Shown here: positions 43,481-54,660 of the stretch, piece after piece
Layout of the letters: each line of letters opens with the position of its first letter
Numbering within the stretch: the first letter of the stretch is position 1
Assembly (NCBI GenBank): GCA_014529385.2
Contig: CM043969.1
Span: 67,733,676-67,797,675 of the forward strand
Reading direction: 5' to 3'
DNA: 64,000 bases
DNA from: Adiantum capillus-veneris
Lineage: Eukaryota > Streptophyta > Polypodiopsida > Polypodiales > Pteridaceae
Notes under the pieces: generated by a model
Databases searched by the model: none
Seen by the model: only the letters and a program-made list of their open reading frames with translations
What the model was told of the DNA's origin: nothing
Position numbers and translations under genes: made by a program

Positions 43481-43618
43481 TTCTTGAGGAAAAAGTGATT
43501 CTATCCCGACAATGGAACCATGAAATCGGTCCGTAGGGCAGTGGAATTTGGCTTTCACTCAAAACAATCGAGGCTCACTTCTTGAGGAAAAAGTGATTCT
43601 ATCCCGGCAATGGAACCA
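43463..43618 (-). repeat. E3 PBS and LTR edge, 98-bp tandem duplication
   Basis: The segment gaggctcacttcttgagg...ggaaccatgaaat.gg.ccgtagggc occurs twice with a 98-bp offset (LTR-like TGAAAT at 43521 and 43619). Each copy has a minus-strand PBS TGGTTCCATTG(C/T)CGGGAT, a good match to a plant tRNA-Glu 3' end. The inner copy is 43503-43520 and the outer copy 43601-43618. Confidence 0.8.
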
Positions 43619-43679
43619 TGAAATTGGCCCGTAGGGCGGTAGACTTTGGCTTTCACCCGAAATTCTTTACTTTACTCTA

Positions 43680-43726
<47 letters not shown>

Positions 43727-45198
43727 CTTTGGCTTTCACCCGAAATTCTTTACTTTACTCTACACACACACACACACACATACACACACACACACAGAAC
43801 TTTGCAAAGGTAACCTGCGACGGGAATGTACACTTTAAGCACACACACGGCTCGGAAGCTAGAATGCTCCGAGCAGACGCCGACAACCTGTTGGCCCCAA
43901 AATTGGCGCCCCTTTCGGAATTTCTTTATTTTTAAGAGGGTAAATTACAAAGAAGAGTCATGGGAATTCTTTACCTGTATCCAACTAGACACCACCTGTT
44001 CTGACAAAATTTCGGCAGCATAATAGCCCCAAAACTTGCCCGAAACCAATTCCCCTGTTGGAACTCACTTCTACTGACATAAACCCTTTGTTTTTTGCCC
44101 AAAAACAGTAAATTCAGCATGCGGTATTTACTGGTTTTTACCCTGTTTTCAGTTCTAAACAGTCCCTAAACTGTCCTCTAACAGTGGGGCACTGTTCCCC
44201 ATGGTTCTGCCATCCATATGGCTGAAAAACAGTCCAAATTCAGCGCATAACCAACGCTGAAAACGCACCTGTATGGTGAGGTTATCACCCTCACCGGTGC
44301 CTGCTTTTGGAGCAGCAGTTAGCTACGCCCGTTCCTTCTCAGAGAGGCTCTTGCCTCAGCAAAAACGCATATGACCACACAGCTGTACATGAGTCAAATG
44401 AAGAGCCCTCTTGTGGGGCATCACATTACTGCACGTAGGGGAGTGAGAGAGCAGTGTAAGGTGCGCAGGACATGACTTCTTGCACTACATTGTACATGAG
44501 AGGGAAAGCTTGCAGTCAATAGCTCTTAACCTGTGACAGAAACTTGCAAATGAGCTCTCTCAACTAGAAATTCAGAGCTACCTCTTGCTGCATGAGGAAA
44601 GTTCATGAAAATGTGCCACTTGGCACGTTTACAAGCAATTTCCTGCTCTGGGCTTTCCGCTTAAAAATCTCCCGACTGGTTGCCCAGTTGACTTTGCAGT
44701 AGAGTTCTAAAATGGTCCCCTTGTCATTCTAGAGGTAATGACGCGAACATATTTTATGGTCCAAAATAGTAGTTCCCTAAATTTTAGGGGATGCTTCCTT
44801 TGGACTCCCACTGGTCGTTTGACCATCTATCCCTGGGACAGCATCCGAAAATGCAATAGCCGAGCTGTCGGATACTTTCCTTTGGTGACCCCACCTTGGC
44901 ATTGTGCCTTTATTGAGTTCACTTCCTAGTATCCACCAACTTGCTAAGTGTGACGGGGGGGACCTACATGATCTTGAACTGAGCCTAGACATCCTTTTAC
45001 TATAAGAGTTCCAATGCCGACCAACTTCCTGTCTGTGGGTGAAACTACCGTTCACATTCGGCATACAATGTCCGACCATTTGCAACCTCAAAAAGAGGGT
45101 CTCAAAAATTAAACAAAAATCACTGAAAAGAAACCAACAACTAAGGTTAGCAATTGCCACGTCCTCGTGACATAGTTAATAGTGGCCACGTCCTCGTG

Positions 45199-46440
45199 TG
45201 TCACGTGCACAACTAACCCTGTGTGTACGTGGACAAGCTACTTCATGACATGGGTTCAGTTCAATCACCTTAGGAATAGGAAGTGTTCTGGCACTTTTGT
45301 GAGTCTATTCGCAGACTGTGCATATCCAGACACTTAGAGTAGATGCATATCCTCTGGTTGCACACAACATGATCATCAGATTACAGTCAAAACCCATCAG
45401 GATCATTTTTACAGTGCATGGACCTATTTTCCCTATTTTAGCCATTTTTCACTTATTATTAATAAGTGACTTTGTTGGGAAATTGGGTAGGGCAATTTTG
45501 ATAAGCAAGTACATAAGAAACCTAGCGCTAGCACTTTCTGGTAGAAGAGGCAGGAGACCGCCATTAAGTGCAACCTCTCAGCAAGAAGAGCAAGGAAAAC
45601 CTAGCGTTTTCATTTGCAAGCAAGACCTTCCACAGCGGTAAACTTAGCATTTTCAGCTAAGAACAGCCAGCGTTTTCTTCAGTTTGCAGATCAGCCCAGC
45701 GTTTTGCATTTGCAGTAGCTTGGCGACGACAGAACACAGCAGAAGCCTAGCGTTTTTGCAGCAGACCCCAATTGAGCCCTAGCGTTTTTGGAGCAGCACA
45801 ACAGCCCAACGCTTTGTAGTTCCTCGGCGATAGAACCCAGATTAGCATTAGCGTTTTCAGTTTTCAGCATCAAGACACCGCAGTAGAAGTCCCGAACCTC
45901 GCAGATCTCACCTTCCCGCAGCAGATCCTCGCCGCACGGTTAGATCAGCCAAGTTTGCAGATTCAGCCAGGAAAACGCAGATTTCAGCATCTGCGTTTTC
46001 AGCACGTGGTCGTTGCATCGTCATCATCGCTGTCGTCATCGACATAGAGTCAGATTTCAGCAGATAAAGATTTGCAGATTTCAGCCATTAGCGTTTTCAG
46101 ATTTCAACCTGTCTCGTCATCGTCCTCATTGTTGTCGACATCGTCGGCAAGACCAAAGCATTGTAGAGATTTGTGCAATCAATAGTAGACCACTCTCTCC
46201 ATAGAGAGTGGAGCCTTCGGAGGAGGGTTTGACAACATTCTGGTGTCATATTCTTCTCTCTCTATCTCCCAGTCTCAACACCTTCATTCAGAGTGTTTAT
46301 CCACTTTGTTTGTGATCATTTGCACTCTCTCACTAAAGGAATGGAAGGCTCTCCCTGCCGTTAGTAAAAGGAACCCTTGAGCACAGTTCGGAGCACTCAT
46401 CTTGAGCAAAGTTCAACATTCACTTCCATCGCACCTTAGA
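45199..46440 (+). repeat. E5 5' LTR (1242 bp) with AGCGTTTT-rich region
   Basis: TGTCACGTGC...CACCTTAGA. Within 45540-46110 the motif AGCGTTTT (or close variants, often flanked by CAGC or TTCAG) recurs about ten times. No ORF. Confidence 0.9.
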
Positions 46441-46441
46441 T

Positions 46442-46453
46442 TGGTATCAGAGC
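46442..46453 (+). other. E5 primer-binding site (tRNA-iMet)
   Basis: TGGTATCAGAGC, an exact plant initiator-Met PBS, one base after the LTR end. Confidence 0.88.
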
Positions 46454-46794
46454 ATTGGCATTGTTCTGTATCACTTAAGGAAAGAACCACAAGATTTTTT
46501 TTTTTTCTTGCTTGTTGCGGTTGCACGTAACCCAAGTCCACTTGGGCATGCCAATTTCTCAGCGTGTTTTTGAAGAGTGACAAGAAACCCAAGAAAGAAG
46601 GGCTTGTCTAGCCTGCTCTTCTTTCTCTTTTTACTCATTGAGAGCGGACCGTGCACTTAGCGGCCGGCCAATCGACGTGAGGGGAAAAAAAGTAACCTTG
46701 GTGTGAGCGCAAGGCCGCCAAGGGGTGCGCCCACAAAAAAGAGAAGAGCTCGGGTAAGAGAAGATCCTTCTCTAACACAGATTGCAAGCTAAAG

Positions 46795-46935
46795 ATGAAC
46801 CTCAAGAACCTCAAGACTCTAGAATCTCAAGAACCTCAAGACTCCAGAATCTCAAGAACCTCAAGACTCAAGAACCCAAGAACCCAAGACCCACAATATC
46901 CCAAGTTCCTTGTGAACTTAAGAACCCAAGACTTC
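46795..46935 (+). repeat. minisatellite in the E5 leader
   Basis: Imperfect repeats of CTCAAGAACCTCAAGACTC, grading into AAGAACCCAAGA. Confidence 0.85.
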
Positions 46936-46936
46936 A

Positions 46937-47374
46937 GTGTATGGTCATCACCCGAAGCGGAATGGTACTTTGCATGAAGGTGATGAGCATGAAAGTGGCG
47001 ACGAAGAATTTTTCCCACCAGGAGGTTTTTCCGACCCTCCCCCTTCCCCATCTACGCCAAGGATTGTACCAAATCCGATGGAGGGTGTGGTCAAGACGAT
47101 GATGGACAAGAGGATACAACAAGAAGCGCAACACGCCACCTTGGAGCTTGAGCGCGAAGAAAGAACAGCAGAAAGAAAGGCAGCAATTGATCATAAGTAC
47201 CAAGAAAGAATGACAGCCATAGCACGTGAACACGAAGAAAGAAGGGCAGCCATAAAGCGTGAACACAAAGAAAGAAGAGCTGAATTGGATTGCGAGCGCG
47301 AGCAAGCGTGCTTGGCGGCCGTACAGAGAGCCCAACACATGCAAGAGTTGTTTCGACTCTTTTCTAGTGTGTAG
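46937..47374 (+). CDS. E5 ORF1, coiled-coil protein
   Basis: 145 aa. An acidic N-terminal third (HEGDEHESGDEEFFPPGG) with a Pro/Ser patch precedes a long charged helix from about residue 55 (ERTAERKAAIDHKYQERMTA, then HEERRAAIKREHKERRAEL) with a nearly 11-12-residue repeat. It probably forms a rod or coiled coil. Gag-like roles (RNA binding, assembly) are possible, but no zinc knuckle or capsid domain is visible. No family recognised. Several in-frame upstream codons exist; 46937 is the first convenient ATG. Confidence 0.4.
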   Translation: MYGHHPKRNGTLHEGDEHESGDEEFFPPGGFSDPPPSPSTPRIVPNPMEGVVKTMMDKRIQQEAQHATLELEREERTAERKAAIDHKYQERMTAIAREHEERRAAIKREHKERRAELDCEREQACLAAVQRAQHMQELFRLFSSV

Positions 47375-47379
47375 GCGTA

Positions 47380-47658
47380 GATTGAACAGAATCAAGAAAA
47401 GGAGACTCTCTCAGTCTCGTCTTCTCCAAAGCACGACACACAAGATAAGCATGATGAGATGCATGATAATGATAAACATGATGATTTGTATGATCAAGAT
47501 GTGATTATTCACGAGCATGATGATTGCATGATCAAGATGTGATTATTCACGAGCATGATGATTTGAGGATAAAGATGTGATTGTTCACAAGGATAGTTGA
47601 TACTTTGTCTAGTTAAGCTAACCTCATTGCATATTCGATCAATCACGAAGAACCGATC
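47380..47658 (+). other. E5 spacer with short repeats
   Basis: A repeated phrase gattattcacgagcatgatgatt lies around 47500-47590. No ORF of note. Confidence 0.5.
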
Positions 47659-48261
47659 TTGGCTCTTGAGTCGAGCTCCAAAGAACCCCCACAAGAAGTA
47701 TTATGTGTTCGAATGATTAGTCAGCACGCATTGTTCGAGTGTTTCATTCGTGATGCTTTCCTGTATTTTAGTCACCGTCCTTATGTGATCCCTTTTCATA
47801 GGCATGCCATATTGTACGATGAACACGATTCACTCATGAATGAGCACGGATGTATGCGGATTACTCATGAAAAGATGAAATGTTTGCATTCAAGGAATTC
47901 ACATTCCATGTCTCTTCCTTGGCATGACACAATTTCCGAAAGAGCACAAGAAGGATTGAGCATCAAGCATCGGCTTTTCCATGGTGATTTGCCACAGTTG
48001 ATAGATTTAAATCAGAAAGACAAGTTTCGACCCCATTGTTTGCGTGTGTTTGATGAACGGTTTGGCACTCCGTCACTTTGTTCATCTACATTGCATGCAC
48101 AGTCTTTTAGGAAGACTATAATTTTTCCAGTCACTTTACATGGAATGGGTATGTTCATGTTTTTGTGTTGGAAGTGGTTTCAGGAATTTTCATCCTTGGA
48201 GATTCTTGAAGAAGGTAAACCCATGACTATAGACGAAGTTGAAGCATTGAAGGAGCCATAG
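47659..48261 (+). CDS. E5 ORF2, unknown protein
   Basis: Frame of 200 codons ending TAG at 48259-48261. The first codon at 47659 is not ATG (TTG-type); the first internal Met is about 20 codons in (MISQHALFE). His/Phe-rich, with no transmembrane helix, zinc knuckle or polymerase motif. I do not recognise it. It ends about 150 bp before the PPT, so it is the element's last gene. Its open length in an otherwise non-coding LARD-like element suggests past selection, but it could be a chance frame. Confidence 0.35.
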   Translation: MALESSSKEPPQEVLCVRMISQHALFECFIRDAFLYFSHRPYVIPFHRHAILYDEHDSLMNEHGCMRITHEKMKCLHSRNSHSMSLPWHDTISERAQEGLSIKHRLFHGDLPQLIDLNQKDKFRPHCLRVFDERFGTPSLCSSTLHAQSFRKTIIFPVTLHGMGMFMFLCWKWFQEFSSLEILEEGKPMTIDEVEALKEP

Positions 48262-48416
48262 ATGACTTTGTGTCGCTTTCGGCGCGGCCCAAAGAAGAAG
48301 GCGTTGCAGACCTTATGAAGTTCGAGTATCGCATGACCCACGCCTCAGAGTGGGCCGGCGATCTCCCTCGATGCCATACAATTCGGTACCAGTACCTCAC
48401 TTTGAAAAGGAGGGGA

Positions 48417-51290
48417 TGTCACGTGCACATCTAACCTTATGTGTATGTGTCACAAGGATGTGGCAACTGCTAACCTTAGTTGTTGGTGATTTTTGTTTTA
48501 TTTTTGAGACCCTCTTTTTGAAGTTGCAAATGGTCGGACATTGTATGGCCAATGTGAACGGTAGTTTCACCTGCAAACGGGAAGTTGGTCGGCACTGGAA
48601 CTCGTAAAGTAAGAGGATGTTTAGGCTCAGTTCAAGATCATGTAGGTCCCCTCGTCGCACTTAGCAAGTTGGTGGATACTAGGAAGTGAACTCAATAAAG
48701 GCATAAAGTCAAGGTGGGATCACCAACAGAAAGTATCCGACAGTTGGGCCACATTGCACTTTTGGATGCGGTCCCAATGAGGATAGATGGTCAGATGACC
48801 AATGGAAGCCCAATGGAAGCATCTCCTAAAATTTAGGGAACTGCTATTTTGGGCCATGAAATCTGTTCGCGTCATTAGCTTCAGAATAACAAGGGGGACA
48901 TTTTATTACTTTGTTGTAAAGTCAACTGATGCACCAGTTAAGAGATTTTTAAGCAAGAAGCCCAATGCGGGGAAATTGCATGTATGAGTGTCAAGTGGCA
49001 CTTTTTGGCCAATTTACAAAGTCTGGGAGAACAGAACTCGTAACTGACTTTTTGGAGCAGTTTTGGAGGCTGATACCTGTGATTTTCATCCATTTCTCTC
49101 CATTTTTGAGCTTCCCATGACTTTACCTAGGACCAAGGAGCTCATTTTCAGCATTGGAATCAGCGATACGCATGTTTTGGCAACCATGGAAATCTTCCTC
49201 TTTTTGCATCTATTTGTTCACAGATGCATTACAAGTCAAGCGCAGAAGAGGGGGCGCTCGATTTATGCTGGGGGGATGCTTCATTGAGAACCTGTCATAG
49301 GTTAAGAGCTATGGAGTGCTTTCTTTCCCTCTCATGTACAGTGTGGTGCTAGGAGTGATGCCCTGCACACTACACACTGCTCTCTCCCCTACGTGCAGTT
49401 ATGTGATGCCTTACAAGAGGGGTCTTCATTTGACTGATGTACAGCTGTGTGGTTTCATGCTTTTGTGCTGAGGCAAGAGCCTCCTTGAGTAGGAACAGGG
49501 GCAGCTAACTGCTACTCCAAAGCACGCACCGGTGAGGGTCATAGCGTCACTGTAGAGGTGCGTTTTCAGTGCTATGTATGCACTGTAAATTGATTGTTTT
49601 TCAGCCATACAGACGTCAGAACCATTGGGAATCGTGCCCCATTGGCAGAGGACAGTTAGGGGACTGTTTGGGGCTGAAAACAGGGCAAAAAACCAGTAAT
49701 TACAGCGTGTTGTAATTACTGTTTTTTGCGCAGGAAACAAAGGGTTTATGCTAGTGGAAGGGAGTTCCAGCACGGGAATTGGTTTCGCGCAAGTTTTGGG
49801 GCTGTTATGCTGCCGACGTTTGGCCAAAACAGGTGGTATCTAGCTTGATGCAGGTAAAGGATTCCCAGGACTCTACTTTGTAATTTACCCTCTCAAAGTA
49901 TAAAGAAATACCGAAATGGGCGTCAATTTTGGGGCCTACAGGTTGTCGGCGTCTGCTCGGAGCATTCTAGCTTCCAAGCCATGTGTGTGCTCAAGTGTTA
50001 ATTCTCGTCGCAGGTTCCCTTTGCAAAGTGCTGTGTGTGTCTAAAGTAAAGTAAAGAATTTTGGGTGAAAGCCAAAGCCTACCGCCCTACGGGCCGGTTT
50101 CAGTACGTGGACAAGCTACTTCATGACATGGGTTCAGTTCAATCAGCTTAGGAATAGGAAGTGTTCTGGCACTTTTGTGAGTGTGTTCGCAGACCGTGCA
50201 TGTCCAGACACTTAGAGTAGATGCATATCCTCTGGTTACACACAGCATGATCATCAGATTACAGTTACAACCCATCAGGATCATTTTTACAGTGCATTTT
50301 CCCTATTTTAGCCATTTTTCACTTATTATTAATAAGTGACTTTGTTTGGGAACTGGGTAGGGCAATTTTAATAAGCAAGTACATAAGAACCTAGCGCTAG
50401 CACTTTCTGGCAGAAGAGGCAAGAGACCGCCATCAAGTGCAACTTCTCAACAAGAACAGCAAGGAAAACCTAGCGTTTTCATTTGCAAGCAAGACCTTCC
50501 ACGGCGGTAAACTTAGCGTTTTTAGCCAAGAACAGCCAATGTTTTCTTCAGTTTGCAGATCAGCCCAGCATTTTGCATTTGCAGCAGCTTGGCGACAGCA
50601 GAACACAGCGGAAGCCTAGCGTTTTTGCAGCAGACCCCAATTCAGCCCTAGTGTTTTTGGAGCAGCATAGCAACCCAACGTTTTGTAGTTCCTCGGCGAT
50701 AGAACCTAGATTAGCATCATCGTTTTCAGTTTTCAGCATCAAGACACCGCAGTAGAAGTCCCGAACCTCGCAGATCTCACCTTCCCACAGCAGATCCTCG
50801 CCGCACTGTTAGATCAGCCAAGTTTGCAGATTCAGCCCGGAAAGCGCAGATTTCAGCATCTTTCAGCGCGTCGTCGTTGCAGTCTCGTCACCGACATAGA
50901 GTCAGAATTCAGCAGATAAAGATTTGCAGATTTCAACCAGTAGCGTTTTCAGATTGCAGCTCGTCTCGTCGTCGTCCTCATCATCGCCGACATCGTCAGC
51001 AAGTCCAAAGCATTGTAGAGATTTGTGCAATCAATAGTAGACCACTCCCGCCATAGAGAGTGGGGCCTTCGGAGGAGGGTTTGACAACATTCTGGTCGTA
51101 TTCTTCTCTCTCTATCTCCGAGTCTCAGCACCTTCATTCAGAGTGTTTATCCACTTTGTTTGTGATCATTTGCACTCTCTCACTAAAGGAACGGAAGGCT
51201 CTCCCTTCCATAAGTAAAAGGAACCCTTGAGAACAGTTCGGAGCACTCATCTTGAGCAAAGTTCAACATTCACTTCCGTCGCACCTCACA
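48417..51290 (+). repeat. E5 3' LTR, split by a solo LTR
   Basis: TGTCACGTGCACATC (48417-48447) continues at 50103 (gtacgtggacaagc) and ends CACCTCACA at 51290. It matches 45199-46440 through its AGCGTTTT-rich part. Confidence 0.88.
48448..50102 (+). mobile_element. solo LTR of the E3 family
   Basis: 1655 bp, TGTCACAAGG...CCGGTTTCA, the reverse orientation of E3's LTRs. TSD GTATG (48443-48447) and GTACG (50103-50107), one base apart. No internal region remains, so LTR-LTR recombination removed it. It carries the segment caggttgtcggcgtctgctc as in the E3 3' LTR. Confidence 0.88.
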
Positions 51291-51303
51291 TCGTGACATT
51301 TGA

Positions 51304-51823
51304 CTCTATCTCTTCTCTCTCTCACAGTCTAGAGTCATGCCACATCATCAGTTTGTGATAGATGCTGGCCAACTCAGCAGCTGCAATCAACTTAGCATCA
51401 AATACGAACAGGTCCAGCTCAATGCTCAGAATCACTGTTTTTCAAAATAAATACTTCCACAGTTTGAAGACACATAATTGCTGTTCTTTTGTGTGTGTGT
51501 GTTTGTTTTGGCTGCCTGAATTAAAAAATAAAAATAAAAATTCAGGAGGGGCCACAATAGTCCACATCTGGAGTCTGGACAAACTAGCTAGTTAATATAA
51601 AGTCTGGGCACACAATGACATGTAGAAGCCAAGACTGACATCGTAATAACACATTCAGGAGATGTACAATAGTGCTAATAGCTTAGTATTTAGTGGTCAT
51701 CCTGGCTGCTGTATGCATGGTATAAGAAATTAGTTTGTGTGCCCTGTGATTGCCTTGCTGTATGCAAGAATTGATTGTCATTTTTGGTGTTTTGAATCAT
51801 TAAAAAGTCGCTTGATCTTGCAG
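51304..51823 (+). other. end of the LAS1 giant intron
   Basis: Unique-looking, AT-rich, no ORF. Ends with gcttgatcttgcag at the 51823/51824 acceptor. Confidence 0.6.
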
Positions 51824-52852
51824 GCAATTGATTGGTTGAAGGGGCATTATTGGGAAGCACAAAAGCAAGTCTTGGAGGATACCCACAAGCATTTACAAGA
51901 CAAATTACAGATCTTTGCCTCTAGCTCTGATGCTTCAGAATCTAAGGCACTGAGTGGTCGTAGAAGGTTTCTCACCCTTCATGCCAAAAAGCTGGTTAAA
52001 CTTAATGGTCCAGCTGTAAATCTGTTTGATGAATGCAGCAGTAATGGAGTCGGAGCAGATGAAGTACTAATAGTCGAGACCAAACACGAAAAGCTGAATG
52101 ATTTTGAATTCTCGGATGATGCTGTGGATGCCGAATTTCAAAAAAGTCAATTTGCACTATTGAGGGCTAAGAGGTGCTTACAGTCGTTTTGCAAGAGCCA
52201 TCACCCAATAGAAGGTATTGGCAGTGAAGGAGACGTCGAAGCATCAGATGAGATTGTAAATACTGTTTCTTCTGATTCCTACAATGCCCTTCAGAAGGTT
52301 GAAAGTGGGCACAAGGAAAGTCACTCATCTTTGAAAGCAGTGTGGGCTGTTGCTGATGATTGGAAGCCTTGCGCTATTGGCATGCTGCCTTCAAAGGTTC
52401 ACCCTGCAGGAGTGCTACCTTTTCCAGGGATTTTATTTCCTGGTATTGCCAAGGAGAGTACTGCAGGTCATATAGCCGAAAAGTGGTCAAATGAAATCCG
52501 TGGCGACGTTCCAGAGAAGAAAGCTGTTGAAGCTGTAGCTTCCTTGGACCTTGTCGAGAGAAAGGATTGTTCCGAAAGTGAGAAGAGCGACATTATGCAC
52601 AAAAGGTTGAAGACAGACACTGAAGCTCCAAATTTTACAGGAAATCAAGAGGATTTACGCCCTTTGGACCATCATTTTCACTCAGGAGTGTCAAGTGAAA
52701 ATCCGAAGATAGCTCCAAATGGGCCTCCACCTTCCAAAAAGTGCGAAGCCTTGTTGTCTGCAGGGGGCTTCTTATTGATGGAAGGCATCTATCAAAGATG
52801 TGGGATTAATGAGCTTGCGGCAATCCGCTCTTCCATTCAAATTTGGAAATAA
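51824..52852 (+). CDS. LAS1: LAS1-like endoribonuclease, terminal exon
   Basis: 1029 nt in phase 0, 342 codons plus TAA. It begins AIDWLKGHYWEAQ, completing the HEPN domain whose first part is at 2306-2966. A long, mostly disordered, charged tail follows. Near exon residue 180 is WKPCAIGMLPSKVHPAGVLP, a pattern I associate with plant Las1 proteins. The C-terminus (LLSAGGFLLMEGIYQRCGIN...) also fits the family, so this is very likely the last exon. The frame is open a little upstream of 51824, but that part is intron. No disruption is seen, which argues the gene is functional despite the 48.9-kb intron. Confidence 0.88.
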   Translation, partial: AIDWLKGHYWEAQKQVLEDTHKHLQDKLQIFASSSDASESKALSGRRRFLTLHAKKLVKLNGPAVNLFDECSSNGVGADEVLIVETKHEKLNDFEFSDDAVDAEFQKSQFALLRAKRCLQSFCKSHHPIEGIGSEGDVEASDEIVNTVSSDSYNALQKVESGHKESHSSLKAVWAVADDWKPCAIGMLPSKVHPAGVLPFPGILFPGIAKESTAGHIAEKWSNEIRGDVPEKKAVEAVASLDLVERKDCSESEKSDIMHKRLKTDTEAPNFTGNQEDLRPLDHHFHSGVSSENPKIAPNGPPPSKKCEALLSAGGFLLMEGIYQRCGINELAAIRSSIQIWK

Positions 52853-53544
52853 ATGCTGGTGAATCATTGTAATCATGAACATGAATGGTTTGGTAGATAA
52901 TGGAGAGGAATTGATTTAGTTTTTGTGCTAACATACTTTAGACATCCTCTCTTACCTAGAAGATGATTGTTTCTCGGTTTTTTTCCTTGCTGAAACTCTC
53001 TTCTTAAAAAACGTTTGGTACTTTAAAACTTGTCTTGGTCTACCCTTTGAATGCATTAGTGCTCTGGGTCAAAAAGATGTTCCAAAACCTGCACAATATG
53101 CAGATGGTCAAGGCTACGATGATATAGCCATAACAACCCATTTTACTGGTGAGTAGGTTTAGGTGCATCTAACAAAGGATACCGTAAGAAGCAGTGTTAG
53201 GTAAAAATGTATCTCAGCTTAATATTGTGCCGTTTTCAATTTCAAAAATGCAGGTTGAGGGCAAGTGGAAAAGGAGAAATTCTGTCCCAAAAAGGAGAAA
53301 AATAGTGTAAAAACTTGGAAAAATAACCTAATTTATAAAAATTTCCTCTTGAAAAAATCAAGGGAAGGAATTTTTGTATGTTTGGGAAAATGATTTTTAC
53401 CGAACACTAGTAAGAAGGCATTGGCATTTAGGCTAGGAAAAAGAGGATGTGCAAAAATCTATTGTTGACCCTTACAAAAAAGTTTTGGTCGGTGGTGGAT
53501 GGTAAGTCCACACTTGGGTGAAAGAAAGGTTATTCCAATTTCCT

Positions 53545-53628
<84 letters not shown>

Positions 53629-54063
53629 CGACATGAGAAGATAAGTTTTGAGTGTCATAGGGACAATCCCAAGAGACCTCAAAGGTCTATTTGTCGACAA
53701 GTGTTGAACTGGAGACCTCAAAGGTCTATCTGAGGAGTATTGAGAGTGTCTAGATAAGTAAAGGAACTAGGAGGTTGAAAGGACTACAGCTCTGTTACTT
53801 TCACATGCCAAATGAGGAGATTGACATCTTCACAAATATTGAGGCATATTTGGCATGTGGAAGTAATATTAGTTTTTGCATGCCAAATATGCCGATTGAA
53901 AGGACTATCGAGGCATGTTTGGCATGTGAGTAATATTTTTGAATATCCAAAGATGTCTATTTTGCCTTTTCAAGGCCATAGAGTCTCAATCATACAAGCG
54001 ATTCAATAGTTTAGTCATCAAAATGCACTAGCATGAGTACATTTGTGGCTAGCGTGCGCATGT

Positions 54064-54099
<36 letters not shown>

Positions 54100-54660
54100 T
54101 TTTTTTCTTGCCTTAATAGTTGTCCCTTCCAAACCATGAATACTGACTTAAATTGATTTAGACATGTCCTCTTTTCTCTACATCATTCAAATACCATCTC
54201 CAAAAATAGGAGATGCATGTCTTCATTGTTACCATATATATGGTAGTGATGTGCGTGAACACACTTACGACCATTGGGACACTTTTGCCTATCACCGTAT
54301 CTTGTCAATTGTGTGTTTACACACTTTAAGTTCACACTAACCCCTTGCTAATTTCACTAATTTTTGTTAACTTACTAATTTGCTATGAAGGATTGGAGCT
54401 TTCAACCGTTCAATTGATCTTCAATAAATAGGTAATCAAGGTGGGATTCTCAACCTCCCTAGAATCTAAAGATGTGTAGAATTGTGTAGAGATGCCACTA
54501 TGACGCAATGTAATGTTGATGCTATGAATTCACAACCGCATTTTCAAAATTCTCCCCACACTTTTTATATAAAGCGAGCTTATACAACCCACAAGCAAAA
54601 TGCAAGATGCAACAATTTCATCACCAGAGTTGAGATCTACTTTGTAGCATCGCTATCAAA
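52853..54660. other. LAS1 3' flank, non-coding with microsatellites
   Basis: Probably the LAS1 3' UTR at first; no clear canonical poly-A signal cluster was picked. A (CT)n(CA)n compound repeat lies at 53544-53625 and (GT)n(GA)n at 54055-54099. Repeated hairpin-forming words (agacctcaaaggtct) lie at about 53674 and 53713. No supported gene. Confidence 0.55.

Larger units (their letters stand above)
45199..51290 (+). mobile_element. E5: non-autonomous LTR retrotransposon
   Basis: LTRs 45199-46440 and 48417-51290 (the latter interrupted), TSD TCGTG at 45194-45198 and 51291-51295, iMet PBS at 46442 and PPT gaaaaggagggga before 48417. The ~2-kb interior has two ORFs but no RT, RNase H or integrase motif, so it must rely on enzymes of other elements. 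It sits in the E3 5' LTR. Confidence 0.9.
26068..51298 (-). mobile_element. E3: chromovirus interrupted by E4 and E5
   Basis: Outer TSD TTTGA at 26063-26067 and 51299-51303. The 3' LTR is at 26068-26626. Gag-Pol fills 26880-31192 and resumes at 43051-43480, either side of E4. The 5' LTR starts at 43619 and resumes after E5 with its last bases at 51296-51298. Same family as E1 (shared PBS, PPT, LTR-edge and protein wording) but old and broken. Confidence 0.88.
43619..51298 (-). repeat. E3 5' LTR (~1.58 kb), interrupted by E5
   Basis: Runs from TGAAATTGGCCC at 43619 to CTCGTG at 45198, then resumes after E5 with aca at 51296-51298. It contains CA microsatellites (43680-43725, 43762-43796). The bulk of this LTR (44000-44850) is missing from the E3 3' LTR but present in the solo LTR at 48448-50102. 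Confidence 0.85.
2967..51823 (+). other. 48.9-kb LAS1 intron packed with nested retroelements
   Basis: The donor at 2967 follows a codon-complete exon (...LASQE). The acceptor (cttgcag) at 51823 precedes AIDWLKGHYWEAQ, which continues the Las1 family sequence in the same phase. Everything between is therefore intron if the gene is still expressed. It holds one old gypsy fragment, Element A with E1 and E2, and E3 with E4 (containing a MULE) and E5 (containing a solo LTR). Unique intron sequence is limited to about 2967-3467, 25086-26062 and 51304-51823. Confidence 0.82.

Noticed and set aside
51737-51823. N-terminal extension of the LAS1 last exon (MCPVIALLYARIDCHFWCF...)
   Set aside because: The frame is open by chance; Las1 family sequence starts exactly after the cttgcag acceptor at 51823.
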